A DNA stretch of 64,000 nucleotides from Halopseudomonas aestusnigri (GCF_002197985.1 NZ_NBYK01000005.1:10091-74090), one strand, 5' to 3'; shown: positions 18,484-27,792, counted from the stretch's first letter. Program-made: numbers and translations. The notes: a model not told the origin generated them from the sequence alone.

Positions 18484-19783
18484 GGCGTAACTCCCTATAC
18501 AGCATGGTCAGCTCTTGCTCCAGCAGGCGACTCCATTCGAACGCCTCGCTCTCACCAACGGGGAGGCCTTTGCCCGTATCAAACAGACGAGCATTAAACC
18601 AGTTGGCAAAGCGGCGGCAGACCTGATCCTGCCAATCGGACTGCCGATAGCGTTCGGCGAAGCCTTCATCCAGAAGGCTTCGCTGCGGATCCAGCCAGCA
18701 TTGCTCTTCCTCGTTCAAACGGCACTCCGCCTCGGCTGACCACCCTGGGGCAAGGCCCCACAACGAAGCCGCATAATGCAGCAACGCATCAAACACAGCC
18801 TGCACTCGCCGCGCCCTGCCCTCGCGCACTGGTTTGTTATTGACGTTTTTGACGCGCTGCAAATAGCTGCGCAGATCGTCCATCGCATCCCGCACGCTGC
18901 GCTGACTGGTAAACCCGCGAACAAAAATGCTCTCGGTATTCAGCGGGGGCCGAATGGCCGCTGATTGCCAAGAGGGCGGTACCGACGGCAAAAGATGGTT
19001 CTCGCCGTAACGCTCACTGTTTAGCTGACTGATATTCTGCGGCTTGGTACCGCCAAACTTCTGCACTACTACATTGGGATACTCGTGATAGCCATGGGCA
19101 AAAGGGAGCTTGTTGCGAGCCGCTTCACGAGCAGCCTTGGCGGGATCTGAGAAACGGTATTCCCGCACCTCTCGCCAGACAGCACTGACCAGGGAACTGG
19201 GGAACAACGGCGCCAGCAAATGGTACTCGCCATTACCCAGAGGCCAGTACATCTGCTTGGCCAAGGTATGCGAAGCCGGTTTGCCCTTGGCCTCTACCAG
19301 CCCGGCAAAGGCCGTCATCCACTCCTCGGCTTTGGCGGTATCTGCCGACAGTGCCTCTCGCAGCGCGGAGTTTCGCTCCAGTGCCAGCGCCAACAGACTT
19401 CGGCCAGCCACCTCAACGCGGAGGAATTTGTATACGTCCAGGGCGGCGGCATTGCCTACTACATCAGGCTCAAACGCATCGCGCAGAACATGCGTACCGA
19501 CATACTGATCACCAACATACAGATTGCCAGCATTGAACAAGTTGGTGCCGCGCGCATCCGGGTGGATGTACTTTATGGCATGCGTGACCTGCTGAATCTG
19601 CCCCACCCGCCGCGCAGCGTCTGCCAACCAAGTCTCCGGCTCATGCGCTCCCAACAGTTTTGCTCGCTCCTCGTGCTGATCCTCCTTGAGCTTGTCGAGC
19701 TTGGCTTGCAGGCGGGTCTGAATAAACTCGCTTATTGCTTGCCGCACGTCGCTTGCCGTCAAGGCAACAGTCGTTTCTTCCAT
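18476..19783 (-). CDS. csy1: Cas8f/Csy1 large subunit (PAM recognition)
   Basis: A 435-residue I-F large subunit that recognises the PAM and recruits Cas2-3. Family features: DVRQAISEFIQTRLQAKLDKL at the N terminus, HPDARGTNLFNAG, and FGGTKPQNISQLNSERYGENHLLPSVPP in the middle. Length is normal. The gene starts 20 bp after the cas2-3 stop and overlaps cas5f. The interference subunit set is complete. Confidence 0.97.
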   Translation of the reverse strand: MEETTVALTASDVRQAISEFIQTRLQAKLDKLKEDQHEERAKLLGAHEPETWLADAARRVGQIQQVTHAIKYIHPDARGTNLFNAGNLYVGDQYVGTHVLRDAFEPDVVGNAAALDVYKFLRVEVAGRSLLALALERNSALREALSADTAKAEEWMTAFAGLVEAKGKPASHTLAKQMYWPLGNGEYHLLAPLFPSSLVSAVWREVREYRFSDPAKAAREAARNKLPFAHGYHEYPNVVVQKFGGTKPQNISQLNSERYGENHLLPSVPPSWQSAAIRPPLNTESIFVRGFTSQRSVRDAMDDLRSYLQRVKNVNNKPVREGRARRVQAVFDALLHYAASLWGLAPGWSAEAECRLNEEEQCWLDPQRSLLDEGFAERYRQSDWQDQVCRRFANWFNARLFDTGKGLPVGESEAFEWSRLLEQELTMLYRELRHD

Positions 19784-19803
19784 GCAAATAGCTCCCTGCG
19801 TTA

Positions 19804-22800
19804 CTAAACCATTCTGTTAAACCCCAATACCGGGTGATACGTCCAGCCGTTCTCACACCCTTTCGCTGGCAAATCCAACCAGCCATAACGGCGAGCAGTC
19901 TGCTCAACTGACATATCCAGCTGTTCTGCGAGCCGCTCCAGCTCTGCCAGATAATCCGTCACACCCCAGGCGCTGATCCCCGGCGCCAACTCCAGGACAA
20001 TGTCATGCTTCAGGTTCTCTACCGGCACCAACTGCCCCTCCCTGTCTAACTGGTGCAGCCGCGCTCTCGCATCGTCCGGCATCAGGACATAGCGTTGACG
20101 CCCTTTGGGGTCATAGCGAAACGGCTGATGACGCTGAAGTACCGAAGTCAGTCCGGCAGACGTCTTCCACCAGAAACTTGCCGGGATGACCTTTAGCGGT
20201 GAGCCGTCACCAGCGCCCTGAATCCAGTGGCGAGTGACCTCATGTTCGAGGTCAACGAGGTTCCCAGCAGGATCAGTCTGGTCCCGCTGCCGAATTCGGC
20301 TGCGGGCATCAATGTGCTGCCACTGCTCATCGCTAAGCAGCTCATGCAGCAAGTGTGTGCGCAAACGAAACTCTTTGCTCTCAAAACCGGGCCGGCAAAA
20401 TGCTTCGGCCGCAAGGCCGCTGCGCAGGTGTTTGAGGTTGGTATCCAGCAAGTGGAGGTTGGGCGCTGCAACGTTGCCTGGTCGATGGCGGCGCACACGC
20501 CCCGCCAGTTGAATGATCGAACGCATGGAGGACGGCTCTACTATCCCCCAATCGTAATCATGATCACGCCCCACTTCAGCGACCGGTGTGGCCAGCACCA
20601 CCAGAATATGATTTTGCTCAGGATTACCATCAAGGATGTGCCTGACTGGCTCAGAGGCCCACCAGGTATCCGGCTGATGCCTGGCAAGCAAGTGATCCAG
20701 CTTCCCCTCAATAGCCGAGCGCACCAGTAGCGGATGCTGCGAGTGGTACACGCATAAATGCACTCGCGTGTCCTCAGCCGCCGGTAAGGCGCACAGCGCC
20801 TGTGCGACGTTCACCAACGGATGAATATTGGCCATACGCACCAAACCAATACTCAACCGCTTGCCGCTAACCGGATCAGCCATCGAATGCGCCCTGTCCA
20901 GCGCGACAACCTGCTGTCGAATGCTGGCTGCAAAAGTGCGGAATAGTTCGGACTCTGGTAGTCCGTGGCGTATATCCAGCGGCTGAATCAACGCCTTGCG
21001 ACGGTTATCATCCGCCTGTCTGCTCTCCAGTTTGCGCAAGCGCTGGGCGACAAACGCCTGATGCTGGCAGAGAAAACTGTCCGCGTCGCCATGCTCGCCC
21101 GCGAGCGGCGTGAACTCGTCAAACCAGGCGCAACACACAGACAATGACCGACCGGGCTGCCCTCGGTTGAGTTGATACTGTTCTCGCCCAGCGAGGTAGG
21201 CGTTAAACAGCCCCTGAATCAACACGGGTGGCAGGGTGGCAGAGGACAGCAAGACCCTGCTGCCCAACATACCCGCCCAGTTGACCAGCCGCGCCAACGC
21301 GGGCAGATCTTCAAGCCCGAAGTCATCCGGCTCATCCAGTACCAGGTCGGAAGTCATCAGCCGCAGCATGGGCGCAATTTGCTGGCCTCCACGGGTACCC
21401 TCGGTTGCAGGCATCAGGTGATCAATAGTGCAGGCCAGCACAGGCGCATCAAGCAAGCGCTGCGCAGTCGGGCTTTCAGCCAGCCAGCGATGTAACGGGC
21501 CATCAACCATGCTGCCCTCGAAGTGAACGTGCTGCCACTCGGGAAGCAGCGGTGCCGCCGATTCGGAGCCATTGTGCAGTTTGAGTTCGTACAATTCCCT
21601 GACGGCAGCGCCGCCAACCATAACGGCCAAGTCCTGCTCCGTCAGACCAAGCCGATCCCGGTAGGCCTGTCCAGTCTGCAGGGTCAAGGTACGTAAACCC
21701 AGCGCGACACTGAAACGCGCGCCGCGCGCAGGATTCGAAAGCGCATACATGATGCGACCGTTGGCCAAGGTCTTGCCACACCCGGTGGACGCCATATTGA
21801 CGCCGAAAAAGCCCTGCTCTGCGCTTTTGTGCTGCAGTCCCTCAGCCAGGTCAAAGGCCTTGTCTTGCCAGGCAAATCGTCTGTCCGCGCTACGCTGACG
21901 AAACCCCTTGTGACGGGCAATACTGGGCAGACTGCCGGTCAACTGAGGCAGGCTACGCAGAATGCGGCTGGCATTCACTTCAACACCTATCAGGTGCTCG
22001 TCCAAGCGCTGTTTGAGCGCCCTCGTCTGCCTATCCGTGTTGGCATAAAGCGGGAAGTCCGCATCGCCATAACGTGCATGCCCGGGTTGGCCAGAGTAAT
22101 AATGGTCCGCCAGCATCAACGTCATACGAGCGGTATGCATGGCATAGGCGTTGATGCACCAGTCTGTGCTCAACAACCCGACCCGGCGCAGCATCTGTAC
22201 GGCCAGCTTACGGGCATGTTCGCACCAGTGACGGCTGTCAAAAGGCAAACCGGCCTTCAGATTCCAGCACTGTTTCAACTCGGATTGCGTCGCATCCTTG
22301 CGCTCGCCGCACCACGCCTTGGTAATAGCGTCAGGCAAAGATTCGATGTGCTTGTGATTGAATTTTTCCTGCGACGCGGGCATCCGGTGGTGACTTACGA
22401 TCAGCCAGCCAACCGCCTTGGCCAGCGGCGGCAGGCCCGCAAAGGGCCCGCGGTGCTCGCCAAGTCCGTCGCACTTCAGCAGTTTGAGGCACGCCTTGGT
22501 TGCCGTTGCATCAACGGCTGCCAATCGCTGCAGCCACTGCTCATCCTCTTGACCTGCAACAAAGGCCTCAAACAAGCGCAGGGAGATCCACTCATGTCGA
22601 TAGGGATCAGCAATCGCAAGGTTTTTGCGTAACTTGTTCTGAAATGCCAGCACCGCCTTGCCAAAATCGTGAAACAGCGCCGCGACACAGGCAAGCAGGC
22701 GAATGTCTTCGGCACTGTGCCAGTCATCCTCATCTCCGGCGCGCAAGACATCGCGCTGGGTCATGTTAGTTGGCGTTGCGCCCTGGCTATTGAACTGCCG

Positions 22801-23037
22801 GGCGTCGCCCACAATCCAGAGTAACTCGCTGTGATCCTTGCCACGAATCCAGTGGCAGGCAACCGCCGTGTTCTTGCGCGCAGTCTTGCGCAACAGCTTG
22901 TGCAGCGTCTGCAACCCCGCCATGGTGATCGGCGTCTGCCAAGTGCGCTCGCCGCGGCGCTCGGCGAACTGGTCGAGGATACGGCGAGTCTCTGTCAACG
23001 CACGCTTGCTGCATTGAGAAACCAACAGGACATTCAT
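19804..23037 (-). CDS. cas3: Cas2-3 fusion nuclease-helicase, type I-F
   Basis: A 1077-residue fusion: Cas2 domain at the N terminus (about 1-95, MNVLLVSQCSKRALTETRRILDQ), HD nuclease (LFHDFGKA, about 136-143), superfamily 2 helicase with Walker A STGCGKT, DEPD box, motif III LSSATLPP and motif VI QLAGRVRRHR, and a C-terminal domain. It degrades target DNA and, with Cas1, also serves in spacer acquisition. This Cas2-Cas3 fusion is diagnostic for I-F systems. All core motifs are intact. The start overlaps the cas1 stop by 4 bp (ATGA). Confidence 0.97.
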   Translation of the reverse strand: MNVLLVSQCSKRALTETRRILDQFAERRGERTWQTPITMAGLQTLHKLLRKTARKNTAVACHWIRGKDHSELLWIVGDARQFNSQGATPTNMTQRDVLRAGDEDDWHSAEDIRLLACVAALFHDFGKAVLAFQNKLRKNLAIADPYRHEWISLRLFEAFVAGQEDEQWLQRLAAVDATATKACLKLLKCDGLGEHRGPFAGLPPLAKAVGWLIVSHHRMPASQEKFNHKHIESLPDAITKAWCGERKDATQSELKQCWNLKAGLPFDSRHWCEHARKLAVQMLRRVGLLSTDWCINAYAMHTARMTLMLADHYYSGQPGHARYGDADFPLYANTDRQTRALKQRLDEHLIGVEVNASRILRSLPQLTGSLPSIARHKGFRQRSADRRFAWQDKAFDLAEGLQHKSAEQGFFGVNMASTGCGKTLANGRIMYALSNPARGARFSVALGLRTLTLQTGQAYRDRLGLTEQDLAVMVGGAAVRELYELKLHNGSESAAPLLPEWQHVHFEGSMVDGPLHRWLAESPTAQRLLDAPVLACTIDHLMPATEGTRGGQQIAPMLRLMTSDLVLDEPDDFGLEDLPALARLVNWAGMLGSRVLLSSATLPPVLIQGLFNAYLAGREQYQLNRGQPGRSLSVCCAWFDEFTPLAGEHGDADSFLCQHQAFVAQRLRKLESRQADDNRRKALIQPLDIRHGLPESELFRTFAASIRQQVVALDRAHSMADPVSGKRLSIGLVRMANIHPLVNVAQALCALPAAEDTRVHLCVYHSQHPLLVRSAIEGKLDHLLARHQPDTWWASEPVRHILDGNPEQNHILVVLATPVAEVGRDHDYDWGIVEPSSMRSIIQLAGRVRRHRPGNVAAPNLHLLDTNLKHLRSGLAAEAFCRPGFESKEFRLRTHLLHELLSDEQWQHIDARSRIRQRDQTDPAGNLVDLEHEVTRHWIQGAGDGSPLKVIPASFWWKTSAGLTSVLQRHQPFRYDPKGRQRYVLMPDDARARLHQLDREGQLVPVENLKHDIVLELAPGISAWGVTDYLAELERLAEQLDMSVEQTARRYGWLDLPAKGCENGWTYHPVLGFNRMV

Positions 23038-24011
23038 TGCGTCCCGTCCCCGAGCGCATCCGCTACCACTTTGATCGACTCAATCATAAAGTCCAGCGAT
23101 TCACTGCGGCTCAGGTTTTCAATACATGCCTGACGAAATTCCTGCTCCTCATCACCACGCATCGCGGATATAAATGCCTGCGGCAGAATGGAGGCATCTT
23201 TCACCAGGTCCGCGACATCAAAAACCAGTCCGCCGCGTCGGGTTTTTCCATGCAGCACGGACAGCCCGTGCGGTAACCCGAGCACCCAGGTCGCAGTCGC
23301 AGCAAGGCCATAAGCGAGGTAGTTGCCGTGATCAAGAAAACGATTTGCCGGATCGCCACCCGAGCCGCGCTTGGCGCGGGTAAAATCACCATAGCCAGTG
23401 GCATCAACCGCCAGTTTGAACAGCGCCTTGGTCAGTCGCGCCTCTTCGGTCAACAACATGGTGTTGTCGCCTGCCTCTTGGTTACGGGCTGCAGCCTCCT
23501 TGAGTAAGTGCCGCAGGCGCTCCGCTGGCACCGTAAAGCCTGCGTCGTCAAAGGCACGATTACCTAGCCATGTACGCTCAATACGGTCAAGGCGCAACTG
23601 TTGCAGTTGTTTGGCAGCAGCCAGCCGCTGCACATCGTCAAACCAGAACTTCACCCATGCCTGCAGGTACTCTGTCGGTCGATACTCACTCTGCGGTGAT
23701 AGCCACGCCACTTCCACATCCACTTCATTGGCGCTGAACAGGGGCGTCCCACCTCCACCACAAAATCCGACTAGCACACCAGCCTTTGCCAGCTCGCGCA
23801 TTGCCGCCTGAGTAATGGAGGTGCCAGTCCCCAGCAATACTGTTGTGGTGTTGGCAATGGGAATATTCCAGTAGAGAGACTGCTTGCCCTCATCGGTAAC
23901 GTATTCAACGCGTCCACCGTTGACCAACACCCGGCAGTGCTGCAAGTAATAAATATTGGCCCGCTTGGAATGCAGGATCGTTTTCAGATCCGAGGGAGAA
24001 AAGTCGTCCAT
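23034..24011 (-). CDS. cas1: Cas1f spacer-acquisition integrase
   Basis: A 325-residue Cas1 of the I-F type that integrates new spacers together with the Cas2 part of Cas2-3. Candidate metal ligands: Glu in EEARLTKALFKLAVDATGY, His in GLPHGLSVLHG, and Asp in VFDVADLVKDA. First gene of the cas operon. ATG start at 24011 with AAGGAC upstream. The operon promoter should lie in the 180 bp before it. Confidence 0.97.
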   Translation of the reverse strand: MDDFSPSDLKTILHSKRANIYYLQHCRVLVNGGRVEYVTDEGKQSLYWNIPIANTTTVLLGTGTSITQAAMRELAKAGVLVGFCGGGGTPLFSANEVDVEVAWLSPQSEYRPTEYLQAWVKFWFDDVQRLAAAKQLQQLRLDRIERTWLGNRAFDDAGFTVPAERLRHLLKEAAARNQEAGDNTMLLTEEARLTKALFKLAVDATGYGDFTRAKRGSGGDPANRFLDHGNYLAYGLAATATWVLGLPHGLSVLHGKTRRGGLVFDVADLVKDASILPQAFISAMRGDEEQEFRQACIENLSRSESLDFMIESIKVVADALGDGTQ

Positions 24012-24150
24012 GCCGTGAGTCCTTCACTATGGCGATTAGGAGCAGATAGCCATCATCCTGATAAGGGCAATAGCAGCACGCCTGAGGTGATGTGTCCAGC
24101 ATCGAAGCACATCGACACGACAAACACTGTCGCTGTAACGCAAGGCAAAC

Positions 24151-24175
24151 AAAAAAAGCCGGCCCAGAGGCCGGC
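24151..24175 (-). terminator. rho-independent terminator after the substrate-binding protein gene
   Basis: Stem GCCGGCC/GGCCGGC (24158-24175) with a TCTG loop, followed on the minus strand by a run of seven T. It starts 17 bp after the stop of the 24192-25079 gene and separates the alcohol cluster from the cas operon. Confidence 0.93.
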
Positions 24176-24191
24176 AAAGGAGATCAGTCGA

Positions 24192-25079
24192 TTACTGCGC
24201 GTAGCGATCAGGCGGCAAATACCGCAGCCCGTGCGCCGCGTAGATAGCCGCCATCCGGCCATCGAGAATCATGCTTTCCACCTCATCACCCAGCGCGTAG
24301 GCCAGTTGACGGTTGGATTCGTGGACGGCCATACCCAGCTCCCACACCTGCTTGCCGATGTTCGGGTAGGCGTTTTCAGTCAATTGCATGCCCGCTGCCG
24401 GGTGTTGCGCCAGCAGCCAGTCGATTTCCGCCTGGGTGCCCATTACCGCGTTGACCTCGCCCTTGAGCATCGCATCAAAGGCAACACTGAGGGTGCGGTA
24501 GTGGTGAATCATTCCGGCCAGGCGGCCGTTCATCACCGAGCCCAGATAGAACGACGGCACCGAGTCTTCCTCTACCCCGACCGGGTAATACTGGAAGATG
24601 GCGATGCTGGGGACGGCGTCGATCTTGCCTGGGTCAAACGCCGCCTGCCAGCGTTCGCGCTGGTAGGGCCCGAACATGTGCACCAGCTCGTTCTTCGGCA
24701 GACCAAGCTCATCGCGGCGGTTGCTGAAGTCCTGATCGTAGGGCACCCGCAACATCACATCGGCGACTTCGCCCGGGCGCAGGTAATGCCCTTTCCACAG
24801 GTGGTTACGCAGGTCACCGTCAATGGTTTCGTCCGCCTGCATCCACTGGATACTCAGGCGGACGCCAAGCCCTTCGGCCAGTGCCTTGGCCAGCGCGACA
24901 TCAACCCCGGTGGGCTCGCCGTTTTGCATGAAGCTGTAGGGCGGGAAGTCCTGGTACAGGGCCACCCGCAGCTCGCCAGAGGCGACGATTTCGTCGTACT
25001 CACGGATGTGGGTGATGTTGTACGCCTGCGCTGGCAGTCCCAGCAGCAGGCAGAGACAAAACAGCCAGGCGCGGACCAT
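24192..25079 (-). CDS. periplasmic substrate-binding protein of the quinoprotein cluster (PedG-like)
   Basis: A 295-residue SBP_bac_3-type protein with a signal peptide (MVRAWLFCLCLLLGLPAQA) and the fold start GELRVALYQDFPPYSFMQNGEPTGVDVALAKALAEGLG. Similar proteins accompany PQQ dehydrogenases (MoxJ-like or PedG) and may help assemble the dehydrogenase or bind a substrate or cofactor; their true role is unresolved. Starts 4 bp after the cytochrome stop, and so is in an operon with it. No ABC permease genes are nearby, which argues against a simple uptake role. Ended by a strong terminator. Confidence 0.85.
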   Translation of the reverse strand: MVRAWLFCLCLLLGLPAQAYNITHIREYDEIVASGELRVALYQDFPPYSFMQNGEPTGVDVALAKALAEGLGVRLSIQWMQADETIDGDLRNHLWKGHYLRPGEVADVMLRVPYDQDFSNRRDELGLPKNELVHMFGPYQRERWQAAFDPGKIDAVPSIAIFQYYPVGVEEDSVPSFYLGSVMNGRLAGMIHHYRTLSVAFDAMLKGEVNAVMGTQAEIDWLLAQHPAAGMQLTENAYPNIGKQVWELGMAVHESNRQLAYALGDEVESMILDGRMAAIYAAHGLRYLPPDRYAQ

Positions 25080-25083
25080 GGCG

Positions 25084-25521
25084 TTATTGCTCCACTGCCA
25101 CGCTTTCCAGCCAGGTACGGATGGACCAGAGTGCTTCCTGACTCAGGAAGTCGGCCATCTTCGGCATGTAGACGCGTCCATCTCGGACCGAGCCATTGAT
25201 CACCCGCTCCTTGAACCACTCATCGCCGTAGTCGCCGACTTCCAGATAGCGCAGGTCGGGCGTAATGCCGCCGGAGATGCCTTCCAGACCATGGCATGCG
25301 GCGCAGTTCTGGTTGTAGGCTGAGGCGCCGACCTTGATCGCCAGCTCGTGCTGCGGGTGGCCCTCACGGTAGGGGTTGGTTTCGCGCCATTCCGTGCCCA
25401 GCTCTTCCAGCCCCTTGGTATCTACTGCCTGAGGGGTGACATTGCCGTGGGCCAGCGCCTGACCGGCGGCCAGTGCCAGGCCGAGTGCGGTCATCTTCAG
25501 TGCGTTCTTGTAATGGTTCAT
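25084..25521 (-). CDS. exaB: cytochrome c550, electron acceptor of PQQ alcohol dehydrogenase
   Basis: A 145-residue periplasmic monohaem cytochrome c. Signal peptide (ALKMTALGLALAAGQALA), haem motif CAACH (QNCAACHGLEG), and a distal methionine in VYMPKMADFLS. It accepts electrons from the PQQ dehydrogenases and passes them to the respiratory chain, as ExaB/PedF does. ATG at 25521 with GAGGTGAG upstream; longer in-frame extensions have no signal-peptide character. Divergent from exaA. Confidence 0.9.
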   Translation of the reverse strand: MNHYKNALKMTALGLALAAGQALAHGNVTPQAVDTKGLEELGTEWRETNPYREGHPQHELAIKVGASAYNQNCAACHGLEGISGGITPDLRYLEVGDYGDEWFKERVINGSVRDGRVYMPKMADFLSQEALWSIRTWLESVAVEQ

Positions 25522-25899
25522 ACTGCTCACCTCGTGGCCGAATCGATTGCGCAAGTGCATTGCTGTCGATGGCCATGGTAGGAAGCAGCCGCAATCGGCC
25601 CAATGCTGCTTTGGTGGCCGCGATCTAGTTCGTTGGTAGTAGAAACCACATCGAACCCGACCAGAAAGCCTTGTTCTAGAGCGGCTACGACGGCTGTGAC
25701 CGAACACCGCATACTCATTGGGCCAAATTCACTCCGCCCCAAGTCCTGCTACCTTTCACCCGCTACCAAGCGCCACCGGTACGGGCAATTTTCCCGCCGT
25801 ACCCGGGCTGTTTTCCGTATCCGCGCCCTGACACCACGCCCACCATGAGCCGTGGATCAGCCCTCGCTGAACACGCCAACGATCAACAGGAAAACTGCC
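25522..25899. promoter_or_regulatory. divergent exaB/exaA control region
   Basis: 378 bp without a gene. On the exaA side: CTACCAAGCGCCAC (25763-25776, half match to the cluster motif) and GGGCAATTTTCCCG (25783-25796), shared with the pedH promoter. On the exaB side: minus-strand CTACCAACGAACTA (25639 to 25626), 105 bp before the cytochrome start. Exact promoters were not identified. Confidence 0.6.
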
Positions 25900-27756
25900 A
25901 TGAAAACAACAAGACTTCCCGCGCTGAAGCCCGTCAGCCAGGCCATCAGGAGCCTGGTATTCGCCGCTGGCCTCGGCCTCGTCGCGGGCCCTGCTGCGGC
26001 CACCCCGGTTACCTGGGAGGACATCGCCAACGACCACATGACCACCAACAACGTGCTGATGTACGGCCTGGGCACGAACGCCCAGCGCTACAGCCCGCTG
26101 AACATGGTCAACGACGAGAACGTGTTCAAACTGACGCCGGCGTGGTCCTTCTCCTTCGGTGATGAAAAGCAGCGCGGTCAGGAATCCCAGGCCATCGTCC
26201 ATGATGGCGTGATCTACGTCACCGGCTCCTACTCGCGCATGTTCGCCCTTGACGCCAAAACCGGGCGGCGACTGTGGAGCTACTCGCATCGCCTGCCCGA
26301 CGATATCCGCCCGTGCTGCGACGTGGTCAACCGCGGCGCCGCCATCTACGGAGACAAGGTGTTCTTCGGTACTCTTGATGCCGGCATCGTTGCGCTCAAC
26401 AAGGACACCGGCAAGGTGGTCTGGCGCAAGAAATTCGCCGACCACAAGGCCGGCTACACCATGACCGGCGCACCAACCATCGTGCAGGACCAGGCCACCG
26501 GCCGCGCGCTGCTGATCCACGGCTCCTCCGGCGATGAATTCGGTGTGGTCGGGCAGCTGTTTGCCCGCGACCCGGAAACCGGCGAAGAGGTATGGATGCG
26601 CCCGTTCGTCGAAGGTCACATGGGCCGTTTGAACGGCGAAGACAGCACCCCCACCGGCGACGTAAAAGCGCCCTCCTGGCCGGATGATCCGAACTCGCCG
26701 ACCGGCAAGGTCGAGGCCTGGAGCCACGGCGGCGGCGCGCCCTGGCAGAGCGCCAGCTTCGATGCGGCAACCAATACCATCATCATCGGTGCAGGCAACC
26801 CGGCCCCCTGGAACGGCTGGGCACGCACTCCGGAAGATGGCAACCCGAACGACTACGACAGCCTCTACACCTCCGGGCAGGTCGGCGTCGACGCCACCAC
26901 AGGCGAGGTCAAGTGGTTCTACCAGCACACCCCGAACGACACCTGGGACTTCTCCGGCAACAACGAGCTGGTGCTGTTCGACTACGAGCAGGACGGCGAG
27001 AAAGTACCCGCGACGGCCCACGCCGACCGCAACGGCTTCTTCTATGTGGTTAACCGCGAAGACGGCAAGCTGATGAACGCCTTCCCGTTTGTCGACAACA
27101 TCACCTGGGCAAGCGGCATTGACCTGGAAACCGGTCGCCCGATCGAGAACGCAGGTCAGCGTCCGCCGCGCCTGGAAGAAGGCCAGGAGCGCAGCGAAGC
27201 GATCGAGGTCTCCCCGCCGTTCCTCGGCGGCAAGAACTGGAACCCGATGGCCTACAGCCGAGACACCGGTCTGTTCTACGTTCCGGCCAATCACTGGAAG
27301 GAGGACTACTGGACAGAAGAAGTCAGCTACACCAAGGGCTCCGCTTATCTGGGCATGGGCTTCCGTATCAAGCGCATGTATGACGATCACGTCGGCATTC
27401 TGCGCGCGATGGACCCGCAGACCGGCCGCGTGGCATGGGAGCACAAGGAGCCACTGCCACTGTGGGCCGGTGTACTGGCCACCGGTGGCAATCTGGTATT
27501 CACCGGCACCGGCGATGGCTACTTCAAGGCCTTCAACGCCGAGACCGGCGAGCAGCTGTGGCAGTTCCAGACCGGCACCGGGATCATCTCCCCGCCGATC
27601 ACCTGGGAGCAGGATGGCGAACAGTACATCGGCGTGACAACCGGTTACGGCGGCGCGGTTCCACTGTGGGGCGGCGACATGGCCGAGCTGACAAAACCGG
27701 TCGCTCAGGGCGGCTCGTTCTGGGTATTCAAGCTGCCCAGCTGGGCCAACGAGTAA
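25900..27756 (+). CDS. exaA: PQQ ethanol dehydrogenase, calcium type (ExaA/PedE)
   Basis: Periplasmic quinoprotein of 618 residues, very close to P. aeruginosa ExaA as I recall it (shared runs such as GGKNWNPMAYS and DTGLFYVPANHWKEDYWTEE). It has a signal peptide (about 1-34), the Cys-Cys pair in RPCCDVVNRG, metal-site GNPAPWNG, and catalytic NDTWDFSGNNEL, where the residue two after the catalytic Asp is Ser, as in Ca2+ enzymes. It oxidises primary alcohols to aldehydes and reduces cytochrome c550. The ATG at 25900 begins the signal peptide; a GTG 48 bp upstream is not supported. Divergent from exaB. Confidence 0.95.
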   Translation: MKTTRLPALKPVSQAIRSLVFAAGLGLVAGPAAATPVTWEDIANDHMTTNNVLMYGLGTNAQRYSPLNMVNDENVFKLTPAWSFSFGDEKQRGQESQAIVHDGVIYVTGSYSRMFALDAKTGRRLWSYSHRLPDDIRPCCDVVNRGAAIYGDKVFFGTLDAGIVALNKDTGKVVWRKKFADHKAGYTMTGAPTIVQDQATGRALLIHGSSGDEFGVVGQLFARDPETGEEVWMRPFVEGHMGRLNGEDSTPTGDVKAPSWPDDPNSPTGKVEAWSHGGGAPWQSASFDAATNTIIIGAGNPAPWNGWARTPEDGNPNDYDSLYTSGQVGVDATTGEVKWFYQHTPNDTWDFSGNNELVLFDYEQDGEKVPATAHADRNGFFYVVNREDGKLMNAFPFVDNITWASGIDLETGRPIENAGQRPPRLEEGQERSEAIEVSPPFLGGKNWNPMAYSRDTGLFYVPANHWKEDYWTEEVSYTKGSAYLGMGFRIKRMYDDHVGILRAMDPQTGRVAWEHKEPLPLWAGVLATGGNLVFTGTGDGYFKAFNAETGEQLWQFQTGTGIISPPITWEQDGEQYIGVTTGYGGAVPLWGGDMAELTKPVAQGGSFWVFKLPSWANE

Positions 27757-27767
27757 CCCCCTGAAAC

Positions 27768-27792
27768 GCCCTGCCCACCTGGTGGGCAGGGC
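27768..27792. terminator. 12-bp perfect hairpin after exaA
   Basis: GCCCTGCCCACC (27768-27779) is the perfect reverse complement of 27781-27792, one base apart. No T-run follows, and it ends just before the ribosome-binding site of the next gene. It may attenuate transcription or stabilise the exaA message rather than stop it. Confidence 0.55.
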
